Virus record (IMG/VR): IMGVR_UViG_3300033145_001171
Coordinates: 1 to 20,118 of that record
From: a virus
DNA: 20,118 nucleotides
Strand: one strand, 5' to 3'
In this document: piece by piece, positions 5,815 to 13,366 of the stretch
How the letters are laid out: every line of letters starts with the position of its first letter
Numbering within the stretch: position 1 is the first letter of the stretch
The notes under the pieces: model-generated
What the model saw: the letters and a program-made list of their open reading frames with translations, nothing else
The model's database searches: none
Told to the model about the DNA's origin: nothing
Position numbers and translations under genes: made by a program

Positions 5815-8121
5815 CTACCGTTGTTGCGGCATATTCCTGTAGGCACCTTCGGCACTATCTGCAATGTCCCAAGCAATCTCGTCCGCGATAGCCTTGCGAT
5901 GTGCCCGGATGACCCGCAGTACGTCCTGCCCGTCCGTGGCGGTCACGTTGAATGTAACGTTAATCGGCCCAGCGCTGATGATAGCGGAAGCGCCCGCAAA
6001 AGCAGGAGCGGCCAACGGCACGGCGCCAAGCCTCCGCCCCGTCTCCGCCCAGAGCCCCAGGGCCCGGTCCCGCATCCTGGCGGAGAGCGGGATAATAGCT
6101 TCAGGACCGGCTTCGGCTATCAAAGCTAAGTGCGGACGATCGTATATCCCGCCCACGGCCCGCTTAGCAGGGCCAATACTGGTGCCGCCGTACATGGGCT
6201 GCTGGATGCGCTTTTCAGGCGGCAACCAGCGGTTCGCTTCCCACTGCAAGTACTGGTGCCGCTCGAATTCGGTCCAGGCGCGGGCCTGTTCGGCTATTTT
6301 GCGTTCGGCATAGGCGGTAGTCCCTTTAACCTTGGGTGCGACGTACTCTGTCGCCGTTTCGGCCCCCTTGACCACCCAGGGCGTTGCAGCGATCCCGCCG
6401 CCTACCAGGACTTTCGCCCAAATCGGGCCAGGGGTCTTACTTCCTACCCAGGCGCCCAGCAAGGCTGCGGTTAAGGGATCGCTCTTAATAGCCTCCCATA
6501 AGCCCTGAATTACTCCCTGGCCGAGTTGCGCTCCCAGCTTGGCGCCCACTTCGGCCATCTTGGGGACTACCTGCCGATCTACCTCCTCGATCAGGATGAG
6601 CAACTTCCCCGCCCAGTCAGCTTTCTGCCAGTCCTCGCGCCTGGCGAGCTGGTCGAAGAATGCCTTGGCTTTCTTGTAGACCGCTTCAAACCGCTCTCCA
6701 ATCTCGCGGCCTGCCCGCTGCAGCTTGGCCTTGAACGCTTCGAATTTCTCCCCTGTATAGTCGCTCCAGCCCACTATGTCCAGCAGTATTCGCTTCACCG
6801 GCCCGGCCATGCCGGTGCCGAAGTTCATTACCACTAGGTTAGCCGTGTCCTTCACCGTGGACACGAGGCCCAGTAAGCTCTGCGACATTTTCTCCATACC
6901 GCCTGCAAAGTTCTTTTCTAGAGCCCGAATAATGGCTTCCATGGCGACCTTGGCCGAAATACCCTGCTTACCTAGATCCTGCAAGGCGTCACCCGTGAGG
7001 CCGAGCTCCTTCAGCACTATGTCCATGGGAATCAAAAGGTTCTCCGTCACTTGGCGTAGTTCTTCCATCTGCAGCTTACCCATCGTTCCGATCTGCCGGA
7101 AGCCGAGCAAAGCCCGCTCCATGCCTTCTATGCCCGCCCCGGTAAACCCGGCGGCGTCACCAAAGGCCGTGATGGAACGGATCGTTTCGTCCATCGCCTT
7201 ATCGACGCTGTACATGTTCTTATACAGTGGCATCAAACCCGTAGCTACATCCCGCACTTGGGCGAACTCGAAGGGCGTCCTAGCAGCGAACGCCTGCAGG
7301 CGTTTCAAAAAGTCCATTCCGCGTTCCGCGCTCTCTGTGAAGTACTCCATGGCGATCTGCGCCTGTTCCATTTGCCCGGCCAACTTTAGCGGGTATGCTA
7401 TCGTCGCCGTGGCCCCTAATCCGCCGATACCGACACCCAGCAAACCGAGCGGACTGGTGATCAGCCTGCCGATCCGCCCTATTGCGCTGGTTATCCTATC
7501 TTTTGCTTGGAGGGTGATAGTCCACACCCGGCCCGTTAGCCCCCGTAGCGTGGTCATAACCACCCGCGCCCTGGCCGTTACCCTGTCGCGCAAAGTCACC
7601 TGCGGTTCCGCCCTGACCCGGTCCAATTGTCGGGCTACCGTCATAGCCCGGGTGAGCTGGCCGTACAACTTACCCCGCAGTTCCGCAACCGGCGCGGATT
7701 TCATCTTGCTCAATGCCACCAGCGCGGTCCTGGCTTCGTTAATTTCGTCCTTCAGCGGACCTTTCAAGTCGGCCAGCACATCGATCTGCCCTTTATCCAG
7801 GGCCTCAAGAACCCGGTTAATCCGCAGTACCACGGCAGAGATCCGATCCTGCGCCGCGAGGACAGGGGCAGCCTGCTCTGCGCCCAGCGTTTTGACCAGT
7901 TTGTCCGCCTTGAGCACGCCGGCGGTGAGCTTGTCCCGCACCCGCATGATGGGCTCGATGCGGAGCTTGGCAACCTGCTCGAAGTGCTTGCGCGTCATCT
8001 CGGTTCGCCGCCGGGCCTCTTGCTCGAAGCGGCTCACCCGTTGCCCGGCCTGCTGCAACGGCGCCTCGGTCTGATCCTCCACGATTATCGGGATCTCTAT
8101 TCTATATACCTCGGCTGCCAC
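5815..8121 (-). CDS. Tail tape measure protein
   Basis: This 768-residue protein sets tail length and is later expelled with the DNA. Residues 15-215 carry a loosely repeated motif (EDQTEAPL 15-22, RDKLTAGVL 62-70, QDRISAVVL 91-99, RDRVTARA 178-185, KDRITSAI 207-214). Residues 219-245 are a hydrophobic glycine-rich segment, and 245-440 match the tape-measure N-terminal domain (MEQAQIAMEYFTESAERG, AFAARTPFEFAQV, ELRQVTENLLIPMDIVLKEL). The end contains FxxxGGxxxxPxxALIAEAGPEAIIPL-type motif (DRPHLALIAEAGPEAIIPLS) common at tape-measure C-termini. At about 1.5 angstroms per residue, tail length would be near 115 nm (inference). The start is GTG, preceded by AGAGGGG. No lysozyme or peptidase domain is seen. 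Confidence 0.94.
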   Translation of the reverse strand: MAAEVYRIEIPIIVEDQTEAPLQQAGQRVSRFEQEARRRTEMTRKHFEQVAKLRIEPIMRVRDKLTAGVLKADKLVKTLGAEQAAPVLAAQDRISAVVLRINRVLEALDKGQIDVLADLKGPLKDEINEARTALVALSKMKSAPVAELRGKLYGQLTRAMTVARQLDRVRAEPQVTLRDRVTARARVVMTTLRGLTGRVWTITLQAKDRITSAIGRIGRLITSPLGLLGVGIGGLGATATIAYPLKLAGQMEQAQIAMEYFTESAERGMDFLKRLQAFAARTPFEFAQVRDVATGLMPLYKNMYSVDKAMDETIRSITAFGDAAGFTGAGIEGMERALLGFRQIGTMGKLQMEELRQVTENLLIPMDIVLKELGLTGDALQDLGKQGISAKVAMEAIIRALEKNFAGGMEKMSQSLLGLVSTVKDTANLVVMNFGTGMAGPVKRILLDIVGWSDYTGEKFEAFKAKLQRAGREIGERFEAVYKKAKAFFDQLARREDWQKADWAGKLLILIEEVDRQVVPKMAEVGAKLGAQLGQGVIQGLWEAIKSDPLTAALLGAWVGSKTPGPIWAKVLVGGGIAATPWVVKGAETATEYVAPKVKGTTAYAERKIAEQARAWTEFERHQYLQWEANRWLPPEKRIQQPMYGGTSIGPAKRAVGGIYDRPHLALIAEAGPEAIIPLSARMRDRALGLWAETGRRLGAVPLAAPAFAGASAIISAGPINVTFNVTATDGQDVLRVIRAHRKAIADEIAWDIADSAEGAYRNMPQQR

Positions 8122-8778
8122 CGCGCCCCGCCCCTCTTTCTAGCCTCTTCTCTTCGTCTTCAGTCTCGAGTTGTACCCGCATGGAAGCCATCATAAAAGC
8201 CCTAACCTTGTAAGGCTTTGCGTAGAACTCATCGGGAGGAATGCCAAGACGTTGAAAAATATGGTGTAGTAACGCCGCTCGCCCCCCGGCTTTTATGAGT
8301 TTTTTAATGCTTCTTCGGTCGTTTCTGCTTCCTCGTTCGCGTAGCCGCTCAGTTTCTCGATCAGCTCTATCGCCTTATCTTTTTCGCCCCGCTTCAGAAC
8401 TTTGTCCACTAATTGCCAACCAGAAACCACTTTTGCCTTATTCCACAGATCCTTGTTATCCCAGATGGCCCTGCGGTCGTCCGAATGCGTGGCAGTATAG
8501 ATCACCAACGAATTGAACTTCGCGACGTTAAACTCTCTAGGCACGGCCAGGCTCCCCAGCCTGCGGTCTTTGGCCATCTTTGTAGACTGGTCACGGCACT
8601 TTTCAAACTCTTCGTCATCTAAACCCCGCACCCTGAAAGAGAACAGCTTTTTACCGTCCCTAGCCACTTCAAAAACTTCATACGTTGTAATGGTCTCCAT
8701 GGCCTCCAGGACACCGCCCACGTCCTTGAGAACCGTATTTTCAGCCTCAAGCAGCTCATCTTTCTTTACCTCGTCCAT
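8102..8778 (-). CDS. Tail assembly chaperone, long form made by -1 frameshift
   Basis: If ribosomes slip by -1 on A AAA AAC (8305-8299), translation passes the zero-frame stop and reads 65 more residues to a TAG at 8104-8102, giving about 225 residues. The added part reads LIKAGGRAALLHHIFQRLGI, then PPDEFYAKPYKVRAFMMASM and RVQLETEDEEKRLERGAGRG. The 'FYxxPxxxRAFMMAS' pattern is the familiar C-terminal half of tail chaperones (the T part of lambda gpGT-type fusions), and it has no start codon with a ribosome site of its own, so fusion is the natural reading. It ends 20 bases inside the tape measure gene, overlapping its GTG start. Known for many tailed phages; here deduced from sequence only. 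Confidence 0.85.
8293..8778 (-). CDS. xkdN: Tail assembly chaperone, short form (XkdN-like, zero frame)
   Basis: The 161-residue zero-frame product matches XkdN-type chaperones: a helical acidic N-terminus, VFEVARDGKKLFSFRVRGLD, EFEKCRDQSTKMAKDRRLGS, FNSLVIYTATHSDDRRAIWD and WQLVDKVLKRGEKDKAIELI. Chaperones of this kind coat the tape measure before tube proteins polymerise around it and are not part of the finished virion. Its stop (TAA, 8295-8293) comes six bases after a slippery heptamer, so it is the shorter of two products from this locus. The ATG has GGAGGGATAAC directly upstream. Position between tube and tape measure is diagnostic. Confidence 0.93.
   Translation of the reverse strand: MDEVKKDELLEAENTVLKDVGGVLEAMETITTYEVFEVARDGKKLFSFRVRGLDDEEFEKCRDQSTKMAKDRRLGSLAVPREFNVAKFNSLVIYTATHSDDRRAIWDNKDLWNKAKVVSGWQLVDKVLKRGEKDKAIELIEKLSGYANEEAETTEEALKNS
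8299..8305 (-). other. -1 ribosomal frameshift slippery site A AAA AAC
   Basis: On the minus strand the zero-frame codons are GCA TTA AAA AAC TCA TAA, which contain the X XXY YYZ heptamer A AAA AAC in register. It is one of the most efficient bacterial -1 slip sites. The zero-frame stop is two codons later. A GC-rich tract with a possible weak 4-bp stem (GCCG 8290-8287 with CGGC 8277-8274) begins about eight bases downstream and could assist. Confidence 0.85.
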
Positions 8779-8790
8779 GTTATCCCTCCG

Positions 8791-9237
8791 TTATTGATTA
8801 TGCCCGCGCAGTACGCCCATGAAGTTCAGCACCGCATCAGGCTCACCTTTTTTCAGCCCCGCAATCACTTTTTGCAGAATCCGGGCATCTTTGATAACTG
8901 TCTCTGTAAATGTAAGAGTAACAGTATAGCTCTGCGGAATAGCCCAGGTTAATTTGCTACCCGCCGGCTGATAATCTGTATTGGTGAAATTAACCTGCGC
9001 CTGCCAGGTATTAACCTCTGCGAGAAAATTACCGTCACCGTCATACAACTCTCCATTGTAACCCCGGAGGATACCTCTTGGGTCAAAAGTGCCGCTGTCT
9101 AAAAGCTCCTGCAGGTCGGGCACATCATTCACCCGGAAGGACCATGCTCTACTAACAATGTCCCCTGAAGACACGTTCGCAATATCAATAGCTCCGTCGG
9201 GTACACAGTTCCTAAAGATATAGCGTCCGTCAGACAT
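8791..9237 (-). CDS. xkdM: Tail tube protein, XkdM family
   Basis: The 148-residue protein forms the inner tube through which DNA passes. It has the size and pattern of XkdM-type tube proteins: variable start, LQELLDSGTFDPRGILRGYN, GDGNFLAEVNTWQAQVNFTN, then YQPAGSKLTWAIPQSYTVTL with the paired strand FTETVIKD and the C-terminal helix ARILQKVIAGLKKGEPDAVL. It follows the sheath directly, the usual order. The ATG is preceded by GGAGGTGA at eight bases. Twelve bases separate its stop from the chaperone start. Confidence 0.93.
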   Translation of the reverse strand: MSDGRYIFRNCVPDGAIDIANVSSGDIVSRAWSFRVNDVPDLQELLDSGTFDPRGILRGYNGELYDGDGNFLAEVNTWQAQVNFTNTDYQPAGSKLTWAIPQSYTVTLTFTETVIKDARILQKVIAGLKKGEPDAVLNFMGVLRGHNQ

Positions 9238-9251
9238 TTAGCTCACCTCCA

Positions 9252-10685
9252 TTAAGCCGCTAAAGTCGGGCTAAATGAAAACCCGAAAGTGATGTAAACG
9301 TGTTCTGCGCTGTCAAGATCATCTACCTGCACCACAAACCAAGCACTGTCGCCGGCTGGTGGGTTGTTGGGGTCTTCGTAGATAGTCCCGGCCAACAGCG
9401 CTCCTTCTACAATCATCTGGTTAATAATCCCCTGGGCTGTAGCTATCAAAGTTGCTCTGCCGTCTGCATTGTTGTTTACTTTGCCTATTAAGGGATCCCA
9501 GGTAGCCGTAATACGGTCAATCAAGTTGTCTCGCGTTTTCACTCTACGGATTTTCTTCCAGCCGGCATCATGGTCAGCGTCAGGCGTTACAAAAGTATTG
9601 ATGCCGTATTCAATATGCACCTGCTTCTGTGCCGACATAGTAAATACCAGAGCGCCAGACTGGATAGCCTGCTCTATTTCGGCATTAGTGAGTGCGCCAA
9701 CCAGTTCCGTGGCATTACGGACGACCGCATGAGTAAGGCTATCGGTAATCTCCGCCGCCGCTACCATGCCGGCCACCCGGGCCGCGGCCTGGTAGCCTTC
9801 TCTAGTTGTGCCGTCAGCATACTTGAAACCGTTTGCCACGTAGATAATTGCATAGTCATTGAACGCTGCTGCGTTGGTCAGCCTGGTTGCCAAAGCAACA
9901 CTGGTCGGCTCTCCTATTACGGCCAGAACTCGCTTACCTTCACTGCGTACCCGGTCAATATAAGTCTGCACTGTAGCGTGGGTCGCTGCGTCTTCACTGT
10001 CCACAGCTAATACGTTCCAATCTAAAGCTTCAATTGCCGTTAAGCCGTTACTATAATCTTCACCGGTTACCGTGGGGTCAGTCCCGCCGGTCAGAGCCTG
10101 CTGTGTAACGTCCGCCAATATCCCGTTGCCGTCTGCAAGTTTAGTAGCAGTTATCCAGGGACTATCGGAAGCTGTCACCGCGTCCACCAGGTCCTGTGGT
10201 TCAGTGCTCCCTTTAGCGAAGGTTATCGTCTGCCGCAGGGTGGTCCCTTCATAGACCAGCAGTTCCCGCTCGGTCGCCGGATTGACAAGAGAATCTCGAA
10301 CGGTCACCTTAAAATCATTACCCCTGGTGCCTTCATACTTTGCAGTTATAGTTACTACGTCTAAGGGAGTTGTATCAGTATCCTTGAGCGTAATCGATGC
10401 TTTTGCACCTTCACTGCCCAGTCGGTACGCCAGCACCTGCCAGCATCCGCCTTTGAAAGCTTCTTCCGCGGTGTCCAGCGTGCCTCCGCTGCCGTATGTC
10501 GAAATAATCGAGTTGCTGTTCTCCAGTGTAATAACTTCGTTCAACGGCCCCCAGGAAGCTTGTAAGAGTGCCGCCACTACACCTTGCGGGACTACAGCTT
10601 CCGGCGGACCGCCTTCGGAAGTTACCCGGACGTATATACCCGGACGTATTTTGGTTTCGCCTACCTGAAAAGTAGAACCAGCCAT
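9252..10685 (-). CDS. xkdK: Contractile tail sheath protein, XkdK family
   Basis: The 477-residue protein forms the contractile sheath and marks this as a myovirus. It opens with the family start GSTFQVGETKIRPGIYVRVT and VVPQGVVAALLQASWGP, has a central variable region, then EALDWNVLAVDSEDAATHA (domain I), AAAARVAG-type AAARVAGMVAAAEITDSLTH and the conserved C-terminal part INTFVTPDADHDAGWKKIRR, KVNNNADGRATLIATAQGII and the final handshake strand VQVDDLDSAEHVYITFGFSF. Complete and of usual size. The ATG follows GGAAGGTG by eight bases and the tube gene begins 14 bases downstream. Confidence 0.96.
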   Translation of the reverse strand: MAGSTFQVGETKIRPGIYVRVTSEGGPPEAVVPQGVVAALLQASWGPLNEVITLENSNSIISTYGSGGTLDTAEEAFKGGCWQVLAYRLGSEGAKASITLKDTDTTPLDVVTITAKYEGTRGNDFKVTVRDSLVNPATERELLVYEGTTLRQTITFAKGSTEPQDLVDAVTASDSPWITATKLADGNGILADVTQQALTGGTDPTVTGEDYSNGLTAIEALDWNVLAVDSEDAATHATVQTYIDRVRSEGKRVLAVIGEPTSVALATRLTNAAAFNDYAIIYVANGFKYADGTTREGYQAAARVAGMVAAAEITDSLTHAVVRNATELVGALTNAEIEQAIQSGALVFTMSAQKQVHIEYGINTFVTPDADHDAGWKKIRRVKTRDNLIDRITATWDPLIGKVNNNADGRATLIATAQGIINQMIVEGALLAGTIYEDPNNPPAGDSAWFVVQVDDLDSAEHVYITFGFSFSPTLAA

Positions 10686-10689
10686 CTAT

Positions 10690-10881
10690 TTACACCTTCC
10701 TTCTTAGAAACTTTCTAATAGCCTCTTCAGCTTCCGTTCGCGTCATACTGTTTTTCCCAGCCAGCCGCAATGCCCCGGCCACCACTTCCGGCTTCACACC
10801 AAAAGAAGAAGCCGCGTTGATTAACTCCTCGCGGCCGTAAGTATGTTCAATATAAGGTGCAAGATTTTCTTTCTTTCGCAA
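10690..10881 (-). CDS. Small helical hypothetical protein before the sheath gene
   Basis: A 63-residue, mostly helical, basic protein (RKKENLAPYIEHTYGREELI at the start, ending TRTEAEEAIRKFLRRKV). It has no membrane segment or cysteine. The start is TTG, strongly supported by GGGGAGGTGA about seven bases upstream, and the frame is pinned by tight flanking genes: it begins one base after the terminator stop and ends four bases before the sheath ATG. Such small ORFs occur between terminator and sheath genes in related phages; by position it may act in tail assembly, but no function is known to me. Confidence 0.75.
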   Translation of the reverse strand: MRKKENLAPYIEHTYGREELINAASSFGVKPEVVAGALRLAGKNSMTRTEAEEAIRKFLRRKV

Positions 10882-10882
10882 A

Positions 10883-11716
10883 CTACGTCACCTCCCCACT
10901 GGCTGCTCCACTAACAACGGCCCTGCCCAAAATTTCAGCCTGGGCTGCGGGCTGCAGCACCCCGAACCTAGCCGTCACCTGCACCTGTCCCCGCCTCATC
11001 GGGTCGGCTTCGCTGTCAGCAGTAACCTTTAGCAGTTCCAATGGACCCCCGTCACTCATTGTAAGCCTGCGCTGCTTTGCTAAGCCTTCAGTGATTTTGC
11101 GTATCCAAGTAAGCCTTACCGACGCATTGGGAGCTAGAACATGCGCTGTTATTTGCACCTCCAGCCAGTTTACCGCTGCTGTAATCTGCGCTGGTATTAA
11201 CCGCACCAAACGCCAATAGATCCCGGGGGAGGCGTCCGCTGGTGTCCATGTTGCAGGATCCGTATGCACATCCGGCCAGGTGGTTGCCGTCCAGGTCTGC
11301 AAAGCGGCCACCGGGTCTGGCTCGTAAGTCAATCCATTAAGCCAGCCCAGGGCGAACACCCTAAAGCGCAGGCCCCGGGTGATGGCGTCCCATTCATCAT
11401 CTGCAAAGTCCTGGCCAACAGTACCAAGGTAGTCTATCAAATACTGCTCCCCGCCATCGGCAAAGCGGGATCTGTGCAGTACGTTAATCACTGCTCCAGC
11501 CAAAGCATCAACCTGCTGAAAGGTAGTACGGTCAACATACGGCCATACCTCGACAACAGTCGAAAATGCGGCCCAATCAGCACCCCTGTCCTGGACGCCT
11601 TCCCTGACCACAAGGAACGGTTTTCCTGTACCCGGATTGGCGACGTGAGGTTCGTAAACTCGTCCCTGCACCTGGGGAATATTTTCAATGAGCATCTGCC
11701 TGATTGTCGCCCGCAT
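10883..11716 (-). CDS. Tail terminator protein, extended two-part form
   Basis: At 277 residues this is about twice the usual size of a tail terminator. Residues 1-125 look like the family: RATIRQMLIENIPQVQGRVY, KPFLVVREGVQDRG, FSTVVEVWPYV and a final strand GLRFRVFALGW. Residues 126-277 are additional: a tryptophan/threonine-rich linker (TWTATTWPDVHTDPATWTPA, 141-160) and a second region with YWRLVRLI, VQITAHVLAPNASVRLTWI and QVQVTARFGVL that could be a second terminator-like domain. Position before sheath and tube genes fits a role in capping the tail. The ATG starts one base after the preceding stop. The next gene's ribosome site lies in its last codons. Confidence 0.72.
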   Translation of the reverse strand: MRATIRQMLIENIPQVQGRVYEPHVANPGTGKPFLVVREGVQDRGADWAAFSTVVEVWPYVDRTTFQQVDALAGAVINVLHRSRFADGGEQYLIDYLGTVGQDFADDEWDAITRGLRFRVFALGWLNGLTYEPDPVAALQTWTATTWPDVHTDPATWTPADASPGIYWRLVRLIPAQITAAVNWLEVQITAHVLAPNASVRLTWIRKITEGLAKQRRLTMSDGGPLELLKVTADSEADPMRRGQVQVTARFGVLQPAAQAEILGRAVVSGAASGEVT

Positions 11717-11717
11717 A

Positions 11718-12131
11718 TCAATCGCCCCAGTAGTCGAGTATGTCCCTCGTAATATCGCCTATGTTTGCGTCAACCGTCGGCACAAGCACGGCATAAGATT
11801 TTGTCCCAGGATGCTTGATTTTTTTTGTAACAGGGTGTTTTGCGCCAGGCCAGTACAAAGCCTTCTTGAGTTCCGGCTCTATTTCATGCGGCTGCACTCC
11901 CGTTTCGAGAAAGCGGGCATGCCATGCCGTGTGCTCTAGGTACAGCACAAAACTACCTCTGCGGCTTACTACTCCAGCATGTATGCCTCGCCTCGCTTCT
12001 CCCGTCCGGTCAGTCCAGGCGGCATGGGTCTGCGCGTACTCCTGCAAGTCGGTGGCGATTTCCTGCAACAACGCCCGCATGCCCGCCATTTTGTTCCGTA
12101 TGCGCTGCCGCGTCTGGTCGCCCAGAGCCAC
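11718..12131 (-). CDS. HK97 gp10-like neck / tail completion protein
   Basis: The 137-residue protein shows features of the gp10-like group: a helical N-terminus (RNKMAGMRALLQEIATDLQE), TWTDRTGEARRGI-type motif (AAWTDRTGEARRGIHAG) and FVLYLEHTAWHARFLETG before a basic loop (ALYWPGAKHPVTKKIKHPGT) and a C-terminal helix. Members sit between head closure and tail terminator and help join the preformed tail to the head. The start is GTG with GAGGTGA seven bases upstream. Only one base separates its stop from the next ATG. Confidence 0.85.
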   Translation of the reverse strand: MALGDQTRQRIRNKMAGMRALLQEIATDLQEYAQTHAAWTDRTGEARRGIHAGVVSRRGSFVLYLEHTAWHARFLETGVQPHEIEPELKKALYWPGAKHPVTKKIKHPGTKSYAVLVPTVDANIGDITRDILDYWGD

Positions 12132-12137
12132 TTTGTT

Positions 12138-12455
12138 TCACCTCAGTTCGGCGCACATAATTTGCAGGAATCTCCTGCGCCCGTCCGGGTCCAAGATAGC
12201 CTTTATATCTAAAACTCTACTACCGACTTTCACCTGCATGTGCGGGTCTATATCTTGCCGCCACCTTATTGTTATCCTGGTTGTGACCAGGGAGGCATCA
12301 CCCAGCATCCGCGTCTGGATATAATCCCGCCCGGAGAGGTCTTCCACCTTAGCCCAGACCGTCACATAATCCACCCAGTCAGTGAGGCCGCCAGTAGCGG
12401 GGTCAACATCGCGTTTTTGAAATGTGACGCGGTGGCGGAGTTCCCCGGCTCTCAT
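12138..12455 (-). CDS. Head closure protein (SPP1 gp16 / head-tail adaptor family)
   Basis: The 105-residue protein matches the small beta-barrel head-tail joining family: MRAGELRHRVTFQKRDVDPA at the N-terminus, VWAKVEDLSGRDYIQ in the middle, then TTRITIRWRQDIDP and VGSRVLDIKAILDPDGRRRF near the C-terminus, all in the family order. It closes the neck after DNA packaging and provides the platform for the tail. Length is normal. It overlaps the connector gene by four bases and ends six bases before the next GTG, whose ribosome site GAGGTGA spans its stop. Confidence 0.92.
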   Translation of the reverse strand: MRAGELRHRVTFQKRDVDPATGGLTDWVDYVTVWAKVEDLSGRDYIQTRMLGDASLVTTRITIRWRQDIDPHMQVKVGSRVLDIKAILDPDGRRRFLQIMCAELR

Positions 12456-13042
12456 ACCGGCACCACCCGTTCCTGCCAGAGCAGCGCCTTTGCGCCGAAC
12501 GGCAACTCGCTCAACGCCTTTTCGACGCCCTCTTCCCGGCGTTCGTACAGATGTCCCAGGACCAGCTTTATCGCCGCCTTGATTTTCTCCGGCACGTTAG
12601 CGGCCAGGTCCTCCCCTTCTGCCGGATAGCCCGCCACGAACTCCACACACACTGCATTGGCCGGGCGCAGGGTGACCGATGGCCAGCTTTTATTGTAGGT
12701 TAATACCGCTCTTCCAGGCTCGGACTTCGTGTCAACGAAATAGTTTTCAGCATCAAAGACGTATTCTGTATCGTCTGTGCCGTAATACTTGACGCTGGAA
12801 ATGCTCTGGAGAGGGGGCCTGGGTATGATGATCCGGTCCTTGTCCGGCCAGTCGTCGAGCCACAATTGCCAGGTCTGGGTGACATAGGCCCGGTTCTGGA
12901 AGGCTTCACAGTACCCCCGGGCAGCGGTGATTAGGGCAGTGATTAATGTATCGTCGTCCGCAATATCTACACGCAGGTGGGTTTTCGCTTCAATCAAGTT
13001 AATCGGCTCTACAGCTGGCGGAGTTACAAGCACAAGCCCCAA
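12452..13042 (-). CDS. Head-tail connector protein, HK97 gp6-like
   Basis: This 196-residue protein should form the ring beneath the portal that begins the neck. The opening LVTPPAVEPINLIEAKTHLR followed by VDIADDDTLITALITAARGYCEAFQNRAYVTQTW is the family signature of gp6/phiE125 gp8-like connectors, with the typical WP-x-I-x-L-PRPPLQSISSVKYYG segment next and a helical C-terminal part (KAAIKLVLGHLYERREE). The ORF start is TTG at 13042 with a purine-rich AGGGGGCGG about eight bases upstream; a GTG three codons in (13033) is a possible alternative. The stop overlaps the next ATG as ATGA, indicating translational coupling to the head closure gene. Confidence 0.9.
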   Translation of the reverse strand: MGLVLVTPPAVEPINLIEAKTHLRVDIADDDTLITALITAARGYCEAFQNRAYVTQTWQLWLDDWPDKDRIIIPRPPLQSISSVKYYGTDDTEYVFDAENYFVDTKSEPGRAVLTYNKSWPSVTLRPANAVCVEFVAGYPAEGEDLAANVPEKIKAAIKLVLGHLYERREEGVEKALSELPFGAKALLWQERVVPV

Positions 13043-13069
13043 GGTCTACCGCCCCCTCTCCTTCCCGCC

Positions 13070-13354
13070 TTACTTCGCCTTACCTCTCGCCCTGCGGGGC
13101 CTATTCGCAGGCTCAAACTCTCCCGCTTCTCCGTCTCCGAGAGCCTTCGGCTCCCCGGCGTCCTCGTTCGCTTCGGGTTTTACGCCCCGTGCCTTCTCGG
13201 CTGGAGACTCCGGCAAAGGCTCCGGATCGATCACGCTTTTTTCGACCATCCTCTTGGCCCGCGCCGCCAAGGTCACTTCTATCGTTTCACCCGGGTAGCG
13301 GCGCTGACCCGTTTCCAGGTCCACGAATTCGGCTATCACCCGGTAGTTAGGCAT
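13070..13354 (-). CDS. Small hypothetical phage protein with disordered charged tail
   Basis: Ninety-four residues. The first 40 (MPNYRVIAEFVDLETGQRRY, then PGETIEVTLAARAKRMVEKS) look like a small folded beta module of the sort common in phage head operons, where a residue-tracking domain reads 'fxDletgxxyxxGdxiev'. The rest is low complexity, proline/glutamate/alanine rich (about 42-82), and ends in a basic cluster RPRRARGKAK. The ATG has AGGGGTGA six bases upstream, overlapping the preceding stop. Its role is unknown; location between capsid and connector genes suggests a minor head part or an assembly helper. Confidence 0.68.
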   Translation of the reverse strand: MPNYRVIAEFVDLETGQRRYPGETIEVTLAARAKRMVEKSVIDPEPLPESPAEKARGVKPEANEDAGEPKALGDGEAGEFEPANRPRRARGKAK

Positions 13355-13366
13355 TGGCCTTCACCC

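Noticed and set aside
6776-8074. Long plus-strand ORF (432 codons) across the tape measure gene
   Set aside because: It mirrors the codon structure of the tape measure gene, is rich in Ser/Arg/Pro/Cys with no recognisable domain, and has no family similarity I can see. It is an antisense shadow.
8122-8292. Apparent 171-base intergenic region
   Set aside because: It is not intergenic: the -1 frame of the tail chaperone codes through it.
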